NCBI RefSeq assembly: GCF_002999335.1
Contig: NW_020312192.1
Coordinates: 186,001-250,000, forward strand
From: Cyclospora cayetanensis
Taxonomy: Eukaryota; Apicomplexa; Conoidasida; Eucoccidiorida; Eimeriidae
Direction of reading: 5' to 3'
DNA length: 64,000 bases
The position numbers were made by a program, and so were the translations under genes. Under the pieces are notes generated by a model. The model searched no databases. It had not been told where the DNA came from and worked only from the letters and a program-made list of their open reading frames with translations. Below are positions 55,201 to 64,000 of this stretch, piece by piece. Positions within the stretch are counted from its first letter, which is position 1, and every line of letters starts with the position of its first letter.

Positions 55201-58200
55201 ACCTAACTGCGATAATACTAGGGCCACGTGTCTAGGATCCATTGTTTTTCATTGCACTTCGTGGCTTGGCGTTTCAAATCTGGCTTTGCTATTGAGTGTG
55301 CATTGTATGCGTCTTCAGTTAGTAGAAGAATCATCGTGTTATCGAGGCCGCTTACTTGATATCTGGCGTTTCCTTTGTACAGCGACCCCCGCATCTAAGA
55401 TTCTAGAGGACATTTCCGGCAGCGGCTGCCCTGGAGCGCTCTGGAATGTTTCTCCTCGGGATATACAGCATGCTGTCCAGACAGCAATTGAGGCTGTCTG
55501 CACTGAGAGGGAGAAGAAGGCAACGCTTAGGTAACTTATGAAAAAGAAAGTGCCTCTGTAGAAATACTGATCTGTAACAGAACACAATGCACCCAATAAA
55601 ACATACAAAAAGGATAACACAAACCCTTCGCAGGAGAATCTGCAAGGGGCTAATTATTAGCGCATGCCATTACCCAGCTTTCCAGGCACGAGAACCGGCC
55701 ATACACCCGAAGTTTCATCGTGGTCGAAGACCGGAAATAAGGAACAAGGCGACAACTGAATGCAGAGGCTCTAAATTTCAAATCTGTGCCGAAACGTATC
55801 ATGTCTTGTCTTTAACTGTACAGGGCCGAGGAGCAGTTGCGGCTGATGGAAGAGTGAGGTTGCATCCCCTTGCAGCAGTAGCACCACCACAAAAGGCAGC
55901 GGCAATACTAGCACCAACAGGTCTGCTGTGTATGGACACAGTGCAAAGTTATCTGTGGAAACAAGACTGACGGCACGGGAGGAGGAACTCGAAGCGTCTC
56001 GGGGCCTTGTGCGCTGTCTAGAGACCAAAGCAGCAGACGCAGAAGTGGGATCTATATCATACCGCTGTAGTCTACTACAATTAACACCGAGAGCGCTACC
56101 ACTAATACTATCCCTACTGGTCCCTTTATGCCTTCTTTTAGAGAGTGATGCTGCTGGTGCATCAAGGTGCTCCAGACAATTATAGCCACATCCGGTGATG
56201 AAGCTGGCCTCCTTGGAGCTAGGTGCCCTTATTCTGTGAATGCCACCATTCCACGAGCACTGCAGCATGATATCACTGTGGTTGCTTCCGGTCCTGCGAC
56301 TGCTGTTACGACTTCGTGCCTTTGCAGAAGCAAGCATACACTGCGTGCGAAGAGCGCGCCGATTTGCAGCAGTTGCTGCAACAGGAGAGAAAGCAGCGCG
56401 AACGTGACGTGCTGGAGGCTAACTCCCTCGCTGCGGCAGAGAGGCAGCAGATAGAGGCCAGACTGAGAGACGACTACACTACAAGGTAAGCTTGTACCAC
56501 CACGGGCAGCACTGTCCATTCCAGGACCTGCAGATATGCAGGTAGGCTGCCTTGTGGTGAGGCAGCGAAGGCCGTTGCTGCTGCGGCTCTAGTGATTAGG
56601 AGGTAATTCACAATGGGGGAAAAGGCACTCCTGAGAAAACAGAGATGCACTGCAAAAACAATACGCCCCTGTCTCCTGCGTTAAGCCTTAAAAAAGAACA
56701 CAGAGCGTAGCAGGAACAGAAAGGAGACAGAATCGGCATTGTTATAGAGAAAAAGCGACACGCGGGCGCCCACAGATTGTCACAAAGAGAACGTGGGGGT
56801 GAAATAAACTAGTGCGCAGCTTTGGGAGGTGCGTAAAAGTAAGTAGGAGAAATGTGGAATATATCGAAGGCAGCGAGAGATAAGTTAAGCATATCATTTA
56901 GAAGGAGACGTGTGGCAGATAAACGATGGAGATAGAGAAAGAGACACAGATACAGGAGATTCCTGGTGTAGATGACCAGACAGCAGAGAGCGAGAGGCGG
57001 ACTCGGATGCCTGGACTGGCGTTTTTTGACAGTATCGAGCGAGCACAAACTGCTGGTGGTATAGAGACGCATATAAAATATTATTCCAAGGTGGTAGCAA
57101 AGTAGGGGGATATGCCGAGGGGGATAGACGTAGCACCCCAAAACTGGAGCCACTTTACTGCGAGCCTGCAGGACGGAACGCATGCGGAGGGAGACAGAAG
57201 CCGAAACGAGGAGGTTAAGGCAGCAGTTAAGGGAGACAGAAGAAAGGTCTGCTGCAGATAACCAGTGCCTCAGGTGAGGCGTCCGTCACTTTTCTGTCCC
57301 GGCTCTGTTCCATTCCTCGACTTCTCAATATTCCCCTGAAACAGCTGAGCTACTTCCTTTAGTTTGAACATTTAATAGCATATGGATGTGTAATTTATTC
57401 ACGGGGTCTACTTCTATGCCGCCTGCAGTTCTTGAGCACTCTACTGACTAACTTTAAGGTGTAGAATGCAGGAATTTTGAATCGTTGACCTGAATCTATT
57501 CCTTGCTAGTGCCATCATTCGTCCGATGCACTGCAGGTCACGCGTTGCAGCTGCCCAACAAGAGGCCGCAGCCCTCCGCAGCGAAGTGCAGCAGCTATGC
57601 ATGGAGATTGAGACTCTCCAGCTAGAAAAGCAGCGCCTGCATGAGGCAATCGTCAGCGTGGAGAGTGACAGCAGAGCTATTCATGGCATTTTCAGGAGGC
57701 ACATGCAGGTCCGGTAACATGATGAAAGCCTAATTTTAGAAGTGAATAGCACACACAAAAGGGCGCTAGGCGGCAGCGAGAGCTAGTAGGGCAGAGGAGG
57801 GCAAAAGCTCATAAATAGGGACGCAGGAGGGAAAAAGACTAAGAACTGAGCGCAGGAGATACAAGGAATGGCGATTTGGGGGTAGAATGGATAGCGAAAG
57901 GCAGTATAGGGAAACAGAGGTTCGAAACACCGGACTGACCAAAGAAAGCAAAGAGAAGCAGCAAAACACAGAGATCTGCAATTTGTGCTCACTTTTTGAC
58001 TTTCTTGAAAACATAGGGGTGCTCTGTGTAGTGTCTCCTGTCTGCTCTCCTTCGATTCAGGGTGAGTGTTTGTCACCCGCTGGGGCAACCGCTCGAGACT
58101 TAGGCATGTCTAATCCAGCCAACAAGCCCTAAACATCTTGCATATCTGGGAATATTAGACGCGGCAAGCTTTCAAAGCCAGCGCGTCTGTGTGTGCGCGC

Positions 58201-58503
58201 ACCTACCCTTTTGAACAGCAGTGTAGAGGCAACCAGCGTGTAAAAACTTGGTTAGGCCTTGTGTACCACCTAACCTTCTGCTTGCTGAAATTTTGCTTAC
58301 CTCACTCCTCGGGTGTTTCTAGCAGACGCACTCTCTCATCTGGTGGTTGCTGTCATCTCAAGGAGACACTAGGTCAGCAAAGGACACGCGAAGGAGTCGA
58401 CAGCAGTGGCAGTAGCAGCTGCTGCCATTTCCATCAGGAACAGGCACGGTCTTCTTGGCTGCATGTCTTTCGCTCCTCCATAGGAGATCTCTTAGGTTTA
58501 TGA
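52217..58503 (+). CDS. Long coiled-coil protein on at least 15 small exons, 5' end not resolved
   Basis: Exons: 52217-52352, 52446-52545, 52650-52736, 53013-53256, 53555-53746, 53903-54126, 54295-54478, 54812-55087, 55400-55530, 55824-55853, 55942-56044, 56328-56485, 57172-57273, 57537-57713, 58323-58503. All fourteen junctions agree in phase and the joined 774 codons have no stop. Nearly the whole product is charged heptad-type helix (for example ETELSALRQRITSLEANERA; EREKETLNQKLHQIQVEHAK; RRLRQQLRETEERS) with Gln-rich stretches, so an elongated, probably dimeric structural protein is inferred. No globular domain, signal peptide or membrane span is seen. One intron (52737-53012) uses a GC donor and is stop-free in frame, so it may be retained at times. 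One exon is only 30 bases. The last exon is the least certain and changes to a Ser/Cys-rich tail. The start codon was not found. Confidence 0.75.
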
Positions 58504-58867
58504 AGAGTATAGTACATGAGGTAGAGAGAGGGGGCAGAAGCATGGCTACGAAAAGGGGAACCAAGTTGGCTAAAAAGGGGCACTGGGGGCGAAACCACTG
58601 AGGCCTATCAGGCGAAAGCACATGTGAACCAAAAATGAGACAAAACTTGACATCTATTGAGGAAATTAGGAGCTCCCTTATGCGCACCACCTAATAGCTC
58701 GTTAAGATCTGCGTAAAGCTGAAGGGGAGCGTCTCATAATTAAATGCTTCCTTAATCAAAAGGGTGGCTGAAAGAAGAAACCTGGCAAAGCCTGTCTCCA
58801 TAGATTCAGAGCTGTCGGGTTACAGGAAAGTCGGGAGCGCACAGTTACCCACAAACCAAGCCCACCC
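58504..58867. other. Convergent intergenic region
   Basis: 364 bases between two 3' ends. Nothing recognisable is seen. Confidence 0.5.
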
Positions 58868-59912
58868 CTAGTTTGGGGTATCTGGGCAGATAATTATGGG
58901 AGCTTGCATTTTAGCTAACTGGCTCTCCAGGTAGCTAACTTTGTCCCTCTGTATCCCCACTACCTTCGGGGGTAGCTTGAGGGACCCAAAATTCGCCTCT
59001 CTAGTTAGCTGGGCATGCAGCTGGTGGCTGTCTTGTAGCGCTAGCTTCTGGGGTGGAGCTGGCACGGTGAATACAGTAGGGACAGGAACTGTGTCCTCGC
59101 AGCAGCGAGCGAGAGACAGAGATGAGGCAAAAGCCGCCCGTCCAGCAATTGACGCAGTGTAGGTTCGCGCGTCTGGACCCCTCTCGAGGCACGGTCTCCG
59201 CCGGCGGCTGTGCTCCCACAGAGTCGGAGGGGGCGTAGCTGCACGCAGAAAAGCAAAAGTGAAAGAAGAAAGGCTGTAGACGAGCGCATAGGCTGTGCGA
59301 GAGAGTAAAAGTGAAAACAGATGAGCATGCAGAGGTGGAAAAGAGCATCGAGTGGCACAAGCACAAAATACGGGGAGCGCTTCCGACGGCTCCAAAGAAG
59401 GAGAGGAGGGCCAAGACATCCGCATGCAAGAGCCAGTGTAGAAGCACTATGCCTCAAAAGCCCGCAAAGGCAACAATTGGAGGAGCCATGGGAATATATG
59501 TAGAGTCCAAAAGAGAGGGTGCAAGATTGGGTGGCGACAAGACAAATCTGAACCAGAAAGAAGGAATACTAAGCGAGTATGTCTGACCTGGAGTCTGGGT
59601 AAACTCATCACACAGCTTCTGTAGGTCTCCCTGCCTGGGAATAACCCGCGTTTGAAGGCCCCTGGCTCCGATCCTGATGTACCGGCTCCAATCTTCTTTG
59701 CGCACTGCCCGTCGTCTGTCTTCTCGCTCTTTATCCCCCTCGGATTCCATCGAGAATACCATTTTCGGCGGCAAATAGCCTCCACGCAACCCCTCCTTCC
59801 ACCTGAAGGACAAGCAGACCCCTGAATGCTTAAAAAGCTTCAACGGAGGTAGCAAGGCCACAGCCGCGCGTTGCGGAAGCTCTACGTCCTGAAACCCTAC
59901 TATAGAATTCAA
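58868..59912 (-). CDS. Small protein of unknown function, two exons
   Basis: Exons 59912-59588 and 59238-58868, joined by GTCAGA..GCGTGCAG at phase 1; 231 residues. The first exon encodes a basic protein with KEREDRRRAVRKEDWSRYIR and IPRQGDLQKLCDEFTQTP. The second starts with a Pro/Arg-rich segment, then a helical part (LQDSHQLHAQLTREANFGS) and ends KVSYLESQLAKMQAPIIICP. The family is not recognised. Support comes from phase agreement, two fairly long frames and change of character away from the intron. The start could also be the internal ATG giving MVFSMESEGDK. Confidence 0.6.
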
Positions 59913-60040
59913 GCCCCAGTCCTTGCAAGAGCAAAAACCCCCTAAGCGAACGCTCTCATGAGGACAGCTGCAAGTACTTGGCGATCAGAAGGCACCCCGT
60001 AAAACATCCTTCCAGAGCCCTATAGCCACAGGCTAAAGCT

Positions 60041-62440
60041 TCAAATCGCAAAGCGCTTGCCGTACTTTTCACTGGGATTCGTGGTTCTTGAGTTACCCGG
60101 GATGGCCCGCGGTGAATTCATTAACTTGGCAGTGCTACTGGTGGGGTGCAGAGACTTTGCTGCTACTCCTGAAGCTCCTTCTGCTCCTGCCGTATCGATG
60201 GCGATCACAGGCTGACCTTTAGAATTGAGAACGCACTCTGCTAGGCGAACACATTGCCGTCTTTCTCTGTGCTGTGGCTCCCTACCGTCAAGAATCCACT
60301 TCTTTGGAGCAGCAGCACACAGCTTTGCCTGCCGCAACAGCTTGGCGTCTCCCTCAGCGCCTGCCGCTTCTGCCTCCTCTCTCTCGCCCTCTTGCTGCAG
60401 CCACTGCCTGATATCGGCTCTGAAGATCGCGTCAAAGGGAGTGTCAAGCATCTGGAAAATCGAGTCTACTGCTGCGGCAGTAGCTCCCTTACTGTCGCCG
60501 CAACAGTCCCCCGTCTGTATCTGCTTTCCTCCGCCTAGCTGCTGCTGCTGTTGTTGCTGCAGCTCTCTCTCCTGCTGCACATACTTCTTCGCATTGGGCT
60601 GGAAGGAGCATTCCTCGAGAGCCCTCATGAGGTCGCTACATCTGTCGTCCGGAACAAAGCGGCTGCAGAACTGTCTAAAAATGACCATGGGATCCGTGGG
60701 TAGCGCTCCATCCTGCAACTGCTGCTGCTGGCGCTTGCTGTGGTATTTTGGTATCCCCTCTGTAGAACTCTTTTTGAGATATCTAGGAGTAGAGTTTATT
60801 TCTGGGTGAAAGGTGCACTCCTCCTCGTCTTTAAGGTCCCGAATCGCAAGAGACACGTGTTCTTGCTGTTGTTTCTTACGAACAAACCTTTGAATGACAG
60901 CGTCAAAGCGAGACCAGCAACGGCCCATGACTCGTTGTCGGTCTTCCAGACAGCAGCTGGGATCTCCGCAGGAAGGAATTGGCTGTGACTGCTGTCTTTG
61001 CCGCTGCTTCTGCTGCTGCTCGTACTCCTGTTGCTGTGATTGCTGCCGTTGGGCGTCGAGTTTGCGGGAAAACGCAAGGACATGGGGCTTCGAGATTTTC
61101 TTGGATTCCTCCGGACTTACAGCAGCCACGAGTTTCCTGCAGCTGTAGGTTATAGAGTCACGGAACTGATTAATGCCATTTACTCCGAAGCCGTGGGCCA
61201 GGAGCTCTATACACGTGGAGAGGAAGAGGGACTCCGGCACAAACAAATGGGGCGTTGCAGTGGCGTTGGCTGTTGCCTGGTCGCCATCGAGCATCACTAC
61301 TTTCTCCTGCTCCCGCGCAAGCCGCTTGTATAGTTGGAACGCATGCTGCTCTTGCTGCTCCTGCTCTTCCTTTTGTTGGTCTGCTGTTGCTTGTACCTCC
61401 CCCGTTTCCTGGGGGAAGCGGGGCGGTCGCGAGTCCGGTGACAGCGTGCCAAACCTTACGGGCCCCTCGACGTCAGGCTTTGCGTTGTGCAGTCGTAGTT
61501 CTGTGTCGGTCCTCGGGTCTAGGCAGCCCTTTTCTTCCGCGGCATCCTGGCTTGTTTTAGACAATGCCCTCTGCACCAGACAGGGGATTACTGCGTGCAA
61601 AAAGCGACGCTCCGAGAGGTCCAAGGAATCTGCCACAGGGCGAAGGGCAAACAGATCTGCAACTCGCTCCCCTTCAGTATCTATTTTGACCCACAGCTCC
61701 TTGACACGCTTTTGTCTGTACACCTGGATGATGCTTTCCGATTTGGGGCACAACGTGGGTGCATATTTGAACACGGGAATACAGTGTCTGGCCTCCCCGC
61801 AGTGCGTTTTAGCTCGGCAGCCACTGACAGACCAGGGGGTGCTGGGGTTCTCCTGATGCAGCAGCTGCTCCGCCTCCATCCGGTCAGGATGAGGGGCGCC
61901 CACATGGGGGTGCAGGCCCTCTTTGGGGGCCCAGTGGACGAATGCTTCTTTGTGGGAAGCATCCAGGGCCTCATCCAAGCCCGAGCACGTGAGTTTGGGC
62001 CTGGGAACGGGGCAAGCAGGCGGGGCCCCTGGGTAGGACGGGGGCTTTCGCCTGCTAGCTGGCGACTTGTGGCCCTCGGGCGCGTTAAACAAGGGGGCCT
62101 TCGGCTTGGGGCATGGCTTAGGCACTTTGCTTGGGTCAGGCCTAGCACTGCGCACCTGATTGTGACTCGTGGAGGGCTGAAAATCACGGACGCCTGAGGA
62201 CGCTGCGGAAGGGCGCGACCGCGGGGCACCCTGGGCCTCCATGGGTAGAGCAGGTCCGGCCGTTGCAGCCTCGACAGATGCAGAGGGCGTGAGGAAGGGA
62301 CTTGATGCTGCGGCGGAAAAAAGTAAGCGAAAGAATCGGGCAAACTGGGTGTGGGAAAACCTGCACAGGGGAGGGTTCAGCGAGCGCGGAGCGGCGCCGC
62401 GGTAGTCCAAGCAGTAAGGGACGTCTGTGAAGCACTCCAA
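60041..62440 (-). CDS. Gln-rich protein with repeated ExCxFxP motifs, unknown function
   Basis: A single frame of 799 residues. The N-terminal third is Pro/Lys/Arg-rich and disordered-looking; an in-frame ATG at about residue 67 (MEAQGAPRSRPS) may be the true start, since the first 66 residues look like leader. The C-terminal half has charged helices broken by Gln runs. Two short motifs recur: EECTFHPEIN near residue 550 and EECSFQPNAKKY near 625. Motifs of this form, often in series, occur in many uncharacterised protist proteins, some linked to flagella or cytoskeleton; that link is recollection, not demonstrated here. The end reads SEKYGKRFAI. It lies 128 bases upstream of the smaller minus-strand gene and in the same direction. 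Confidence 0.7.
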   Translation of the reverse strand: MECFTDVPYCLDYRGAAPRSLNPPLCRFSHTQFARFFRLLFSAAASSPFLTPSASVEAATAGPALPMEAQGAPRSRPSAASSGVRDFQPSTSHNQVRSARPDPSKVPKPCPKPKAPLFNAPEGHKSPASRRKPPSYPGAPPACPVPRPKLTCSGLDEALDASHKEAFVHWAPKEGLHPHVGAPHPDRMEAEQLLHQENPSTPWSVSGCRAKTHCGEARHCIPVFKYAPTLCPKSESIIQVYRQKRVKELWVKIDTEGERVADLFALRPVADSLDLSERRFLHAVIPCLVQRALSKTSQDAAEEKGCLDPRTDTELRLHNAKPDVEGPVRFGTLSPDSRPPRFPQETGEVQATADQQKEEQEQQEQHAFQLYKRLAREQEKVVMLDGDQATANATATPHLFVPESLFLSTCIELLAHGFGVNGINQFRDSITYSCRKLVAAVSPEESKKISKPHVLAFSRKLDAQRQQSQQQEYEQQQKQRQRQQSQPIPSCGDPSCCLEDRQRVMGRCWSRFDAVIQRFVRKKQQQEHVSLAIRDLKDEEECTFHPEINSTPRYLKKSSTEGIPKYHSKRQQQQLQDGALPTDPMVIFRQFCSRFVPDDRCSDLMRALEECSFQPNAKKYVQQERELQQQQQQQLGGGKQIQTGDCCGDSKGATAAAVDSIFQMLDTPFDAIFRADIRQWLQQEGEREEAEAAGAEGDAKLLRQAKLCAAAPKKWILDGREPQHRERRQCVRLAECVLNSKGQPVIAIDTAGAEGASGVAAKSLHPTSSTAKLMNSPRAIPGNSRTTNPSEKYGKRFAI

Positions 62441-63440
62441 CGTTGCTTGGGCCCTAAAGAAGAAGCATGACGCTTGATGTGGTCAAATTCAAGGGCTAAG
62501 CCCTTGGAAGATGCGGCAAATGCTTTCACGCGACGTCGACGCTGTCTGCCTCGGGCCCGGCGAGTCGGCTGTTCGCGGAATGGCGGGTGTCTCGAAAAAA
62601 TCAGCCTTTGGGGAATACGGGGTGAAACTATGAACGAACACTACTCTACACTTCACAGAAGTGTGTGAAAAGCCTATATCCTTCAAAATGTACACAAAAT
62701 ACAGCGATATATACATTTCCCCCACATATTTGACCAGGAATCGTGGCCCCGGGCTGATGGTTGGTCCACTTACTGACCACATGGAGAGCAAATCACTGCA
62801 GTACAAGCGCGCTGTCGAGTACCGTAAACTACTATAGCTCTTTAGGGGAGAAAGAGACAACATAAACCTAAAACAGCCTTCATTGTTCTCAGTTAGGGAA
62901 CAGGACTGAGCCACAGTCTGGCTTACAGCTGTCATCCGCTGGGACTTCCCGGCGTCTGGGTGTTTCAATAACCGAACAAGTAGAGCCTATGAGTGAAAAG
63001 AGAGAGGCTTTTCACAAATGAGTTGTCGAAGACAAATGTACCTTTGCTCACGTCTGTAGGTTCTGGCCGTGTAGGTGGTGCCTTGCCCCAAGGCCAGGTA
63101 GGAGTCCACCAAGCTGCAGTGTAAGATGTCTGCTTACTAAGCGTTGTACACCGCTGGATCTATAAGTACAAATGATTGTCCAACTGGTGCAACATCGGTT
63201 ACCACATGGGCCGAAGTCAAGCCCTAAAGTTGTTGGCCTCCAAGCTTCAGTCACACACGAAGACCCATTAAAAAGCTAGACGAAAGTAGAAGATCCATGT
63301 AGTCTTGAGTGGCAGAATACGCACACGCCACTATACAAGGGCGCATAATCGAGGGGCGCTCTCAGCCTAAACAGTAGGCTATCAACCTCGTAGGGAGGGG
63401 GCCCCTCCCGTTGCACTGTGGCTGCCCGAAAGCGACCATT
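62441..63440. other. Intergenic region
   Basis: About 1 kb upstream of the Gln-rich gene and downstream of the right-edge gene. A 159-codon minus frame at 62489-62968 has no recognisable feature, no triplet runs and no neighbouring exon support, so it is not called. Confidence 0.45.
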
Positions 63441-63733
63441 TTAGGTCATGGGGGCCCCTGGTAGCCAGAGCGTCTTGTCTGTTTTTCCTGTTTCTGGCGG
63501 AGGCTCTATTTCGGGGAGTGGATGGGCAAAGAAGTCGGGGTTTGCGTCTTTAAATGCCTCAAAGCTGAACTTGTCAGGGGTGAAGTTGAAAGCTTTGGGC
63601 CACTGAAATCTGTTTGCATCGGCGTAGCTCTCCACAATAACACGGGTTAGGTGGGCAGCCTCAGGAGGGCGAAGAACAGTAGGTGACAGAATGTCAGCCT
63701 TCAGCAACACCAAGTCATGACTCTCCTTTAACT
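63441..63733 (-). CDS. Last exon of a gene running off the right edge, unknown function
   Basis: An exon of 293 bases beginning after the acceptor TTTTATCCAG and ending with a stop at 63441-63443. It reads LKESHDLVLLKADILSPT at the start, then a helical segment with VIVESYADANRFQWPKAF, and KDANPDFFAHPLPEIEPPPE near the end. The composition is that of a compact globular protein rather than low complexity, which supports it as real. I do not recognise the family. Upstream exons should lie beyond 63790 or outside the window. The frame requires phase 1 at the junction. Confidence 0.6.
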
Positions 63734-64000
63734 CTGGATAAAATGTAAGGGTCAGCAGAGGAGACGCTTTGTTGGGGCTCTACGAACAAGAAGACACATG
63801 CGGTACAAGGGATCGTCTAAAGAGACAGCCAGCTTTCAAACGATGCAAGGTCGTGACAAAGTGGGCAGTTAGAGCTCTAGCAACAGACACATATACAGAA
63901 ATACAAGAGATGAGGACGAAAGAGCTTGAAGAGGGCAACGAAGCGGGCTAGGTTCGCTCCATCACGCCGATAGAGCACAGGAAAAGCGGCTGCAGGCAAA
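63734..64000. other. Probable intron of the right-edge gene
   Basis: Sequence upstream of the acceptor at 63733. On the minus strand no preceding exon with a matching donor was identified, so this is read as intron up to the window edge. Confidence 0.35.

Noticed and set aside
57918..57945. tRNA-like GGTTCGAA segment
   Set aside because: No matching acceptor stem, D arm or anticodon arm can be formed around it.

Overview
The window looks like nuclear DNA of a coccidian apicomplexan, most likely Eimeria or a close relative such as Cyclospora. Genes are intron-rich and bounded by GT..AG. Coding regions carry long CAG-type runs read as poly-Gln, poly-Ala or poly-Ser, which is typical of Eimeria. 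Recognisable products are eukaryotic: EF-1alpha, organellar uS9, NOP2, NOP10, FAN1 and COQ2. There are no operons, tRNAs, rRNAs, CRISPR arrays or bacterial mobile elements that I could find. The genus rests on style of sequence, not on a search.

Layout. Positions 1-4195 (minus): a left-truncated Gln/Ala-rich gene and EF-1alpha with one intron. Positions 4940-17663 (plus): an organellar ribosomal protein uS9, a multi-pass membrane protein resembling nucleotide-sugar transporters, and a secreted poly-Gln protein with calcium-binding EGF modules (seven exons). Positions 18491-24809: a large degenerate protein kinase on the minus strand, divergent from an unrecognised Gln-rich protein on the plus strand. 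Positions 26241-40466 (minus): the rRNA methyltransferase NOP2 (13 exons) and the repair nuclease FAN1 (2 exons), separated by 2.9 kb holding a copy of a dispersed repeat. Positions 40993-41392 (plus): NOP10, the 64-residue H/ACA snoRNP subunit, head to head with FAN1. Positions 43028-44551 (minus): COQ2. Positions 44552-47947: a gene-poor stretch with a second, diverged copy of the repeat, bounded by inverted repeats. Positions 47948-58503 (plus): an unrecognised Ser/Pro-rich protein and a long coiled-coil protein on at least 15 small exons. Positions 58868-64000 (minus): two unrecognised proteins and the last exon of a gene running off the right edge.

The genes are mostly independent housekeeping and lineage-specific loci. 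NOP2 and NOP10 both serve ribosome biogenesis in the nucleolus. EF-1alpha and uS9 serve cytosolic and organellar translation. COQ2 serves mitochondrial ubiquinone synthesis, and FAN1 serves DNA repair. All intron-exon models were built by eye: for each junction I required a GT (once GC) donor, an AG acceptor, matching phase and, where the family is known, continuity of the conserved protein. The best follow-ups are the FAN1 gene in a genome full of CAG runs, the pair of repeats with inverted ends, and the frequent GTGCG donors.
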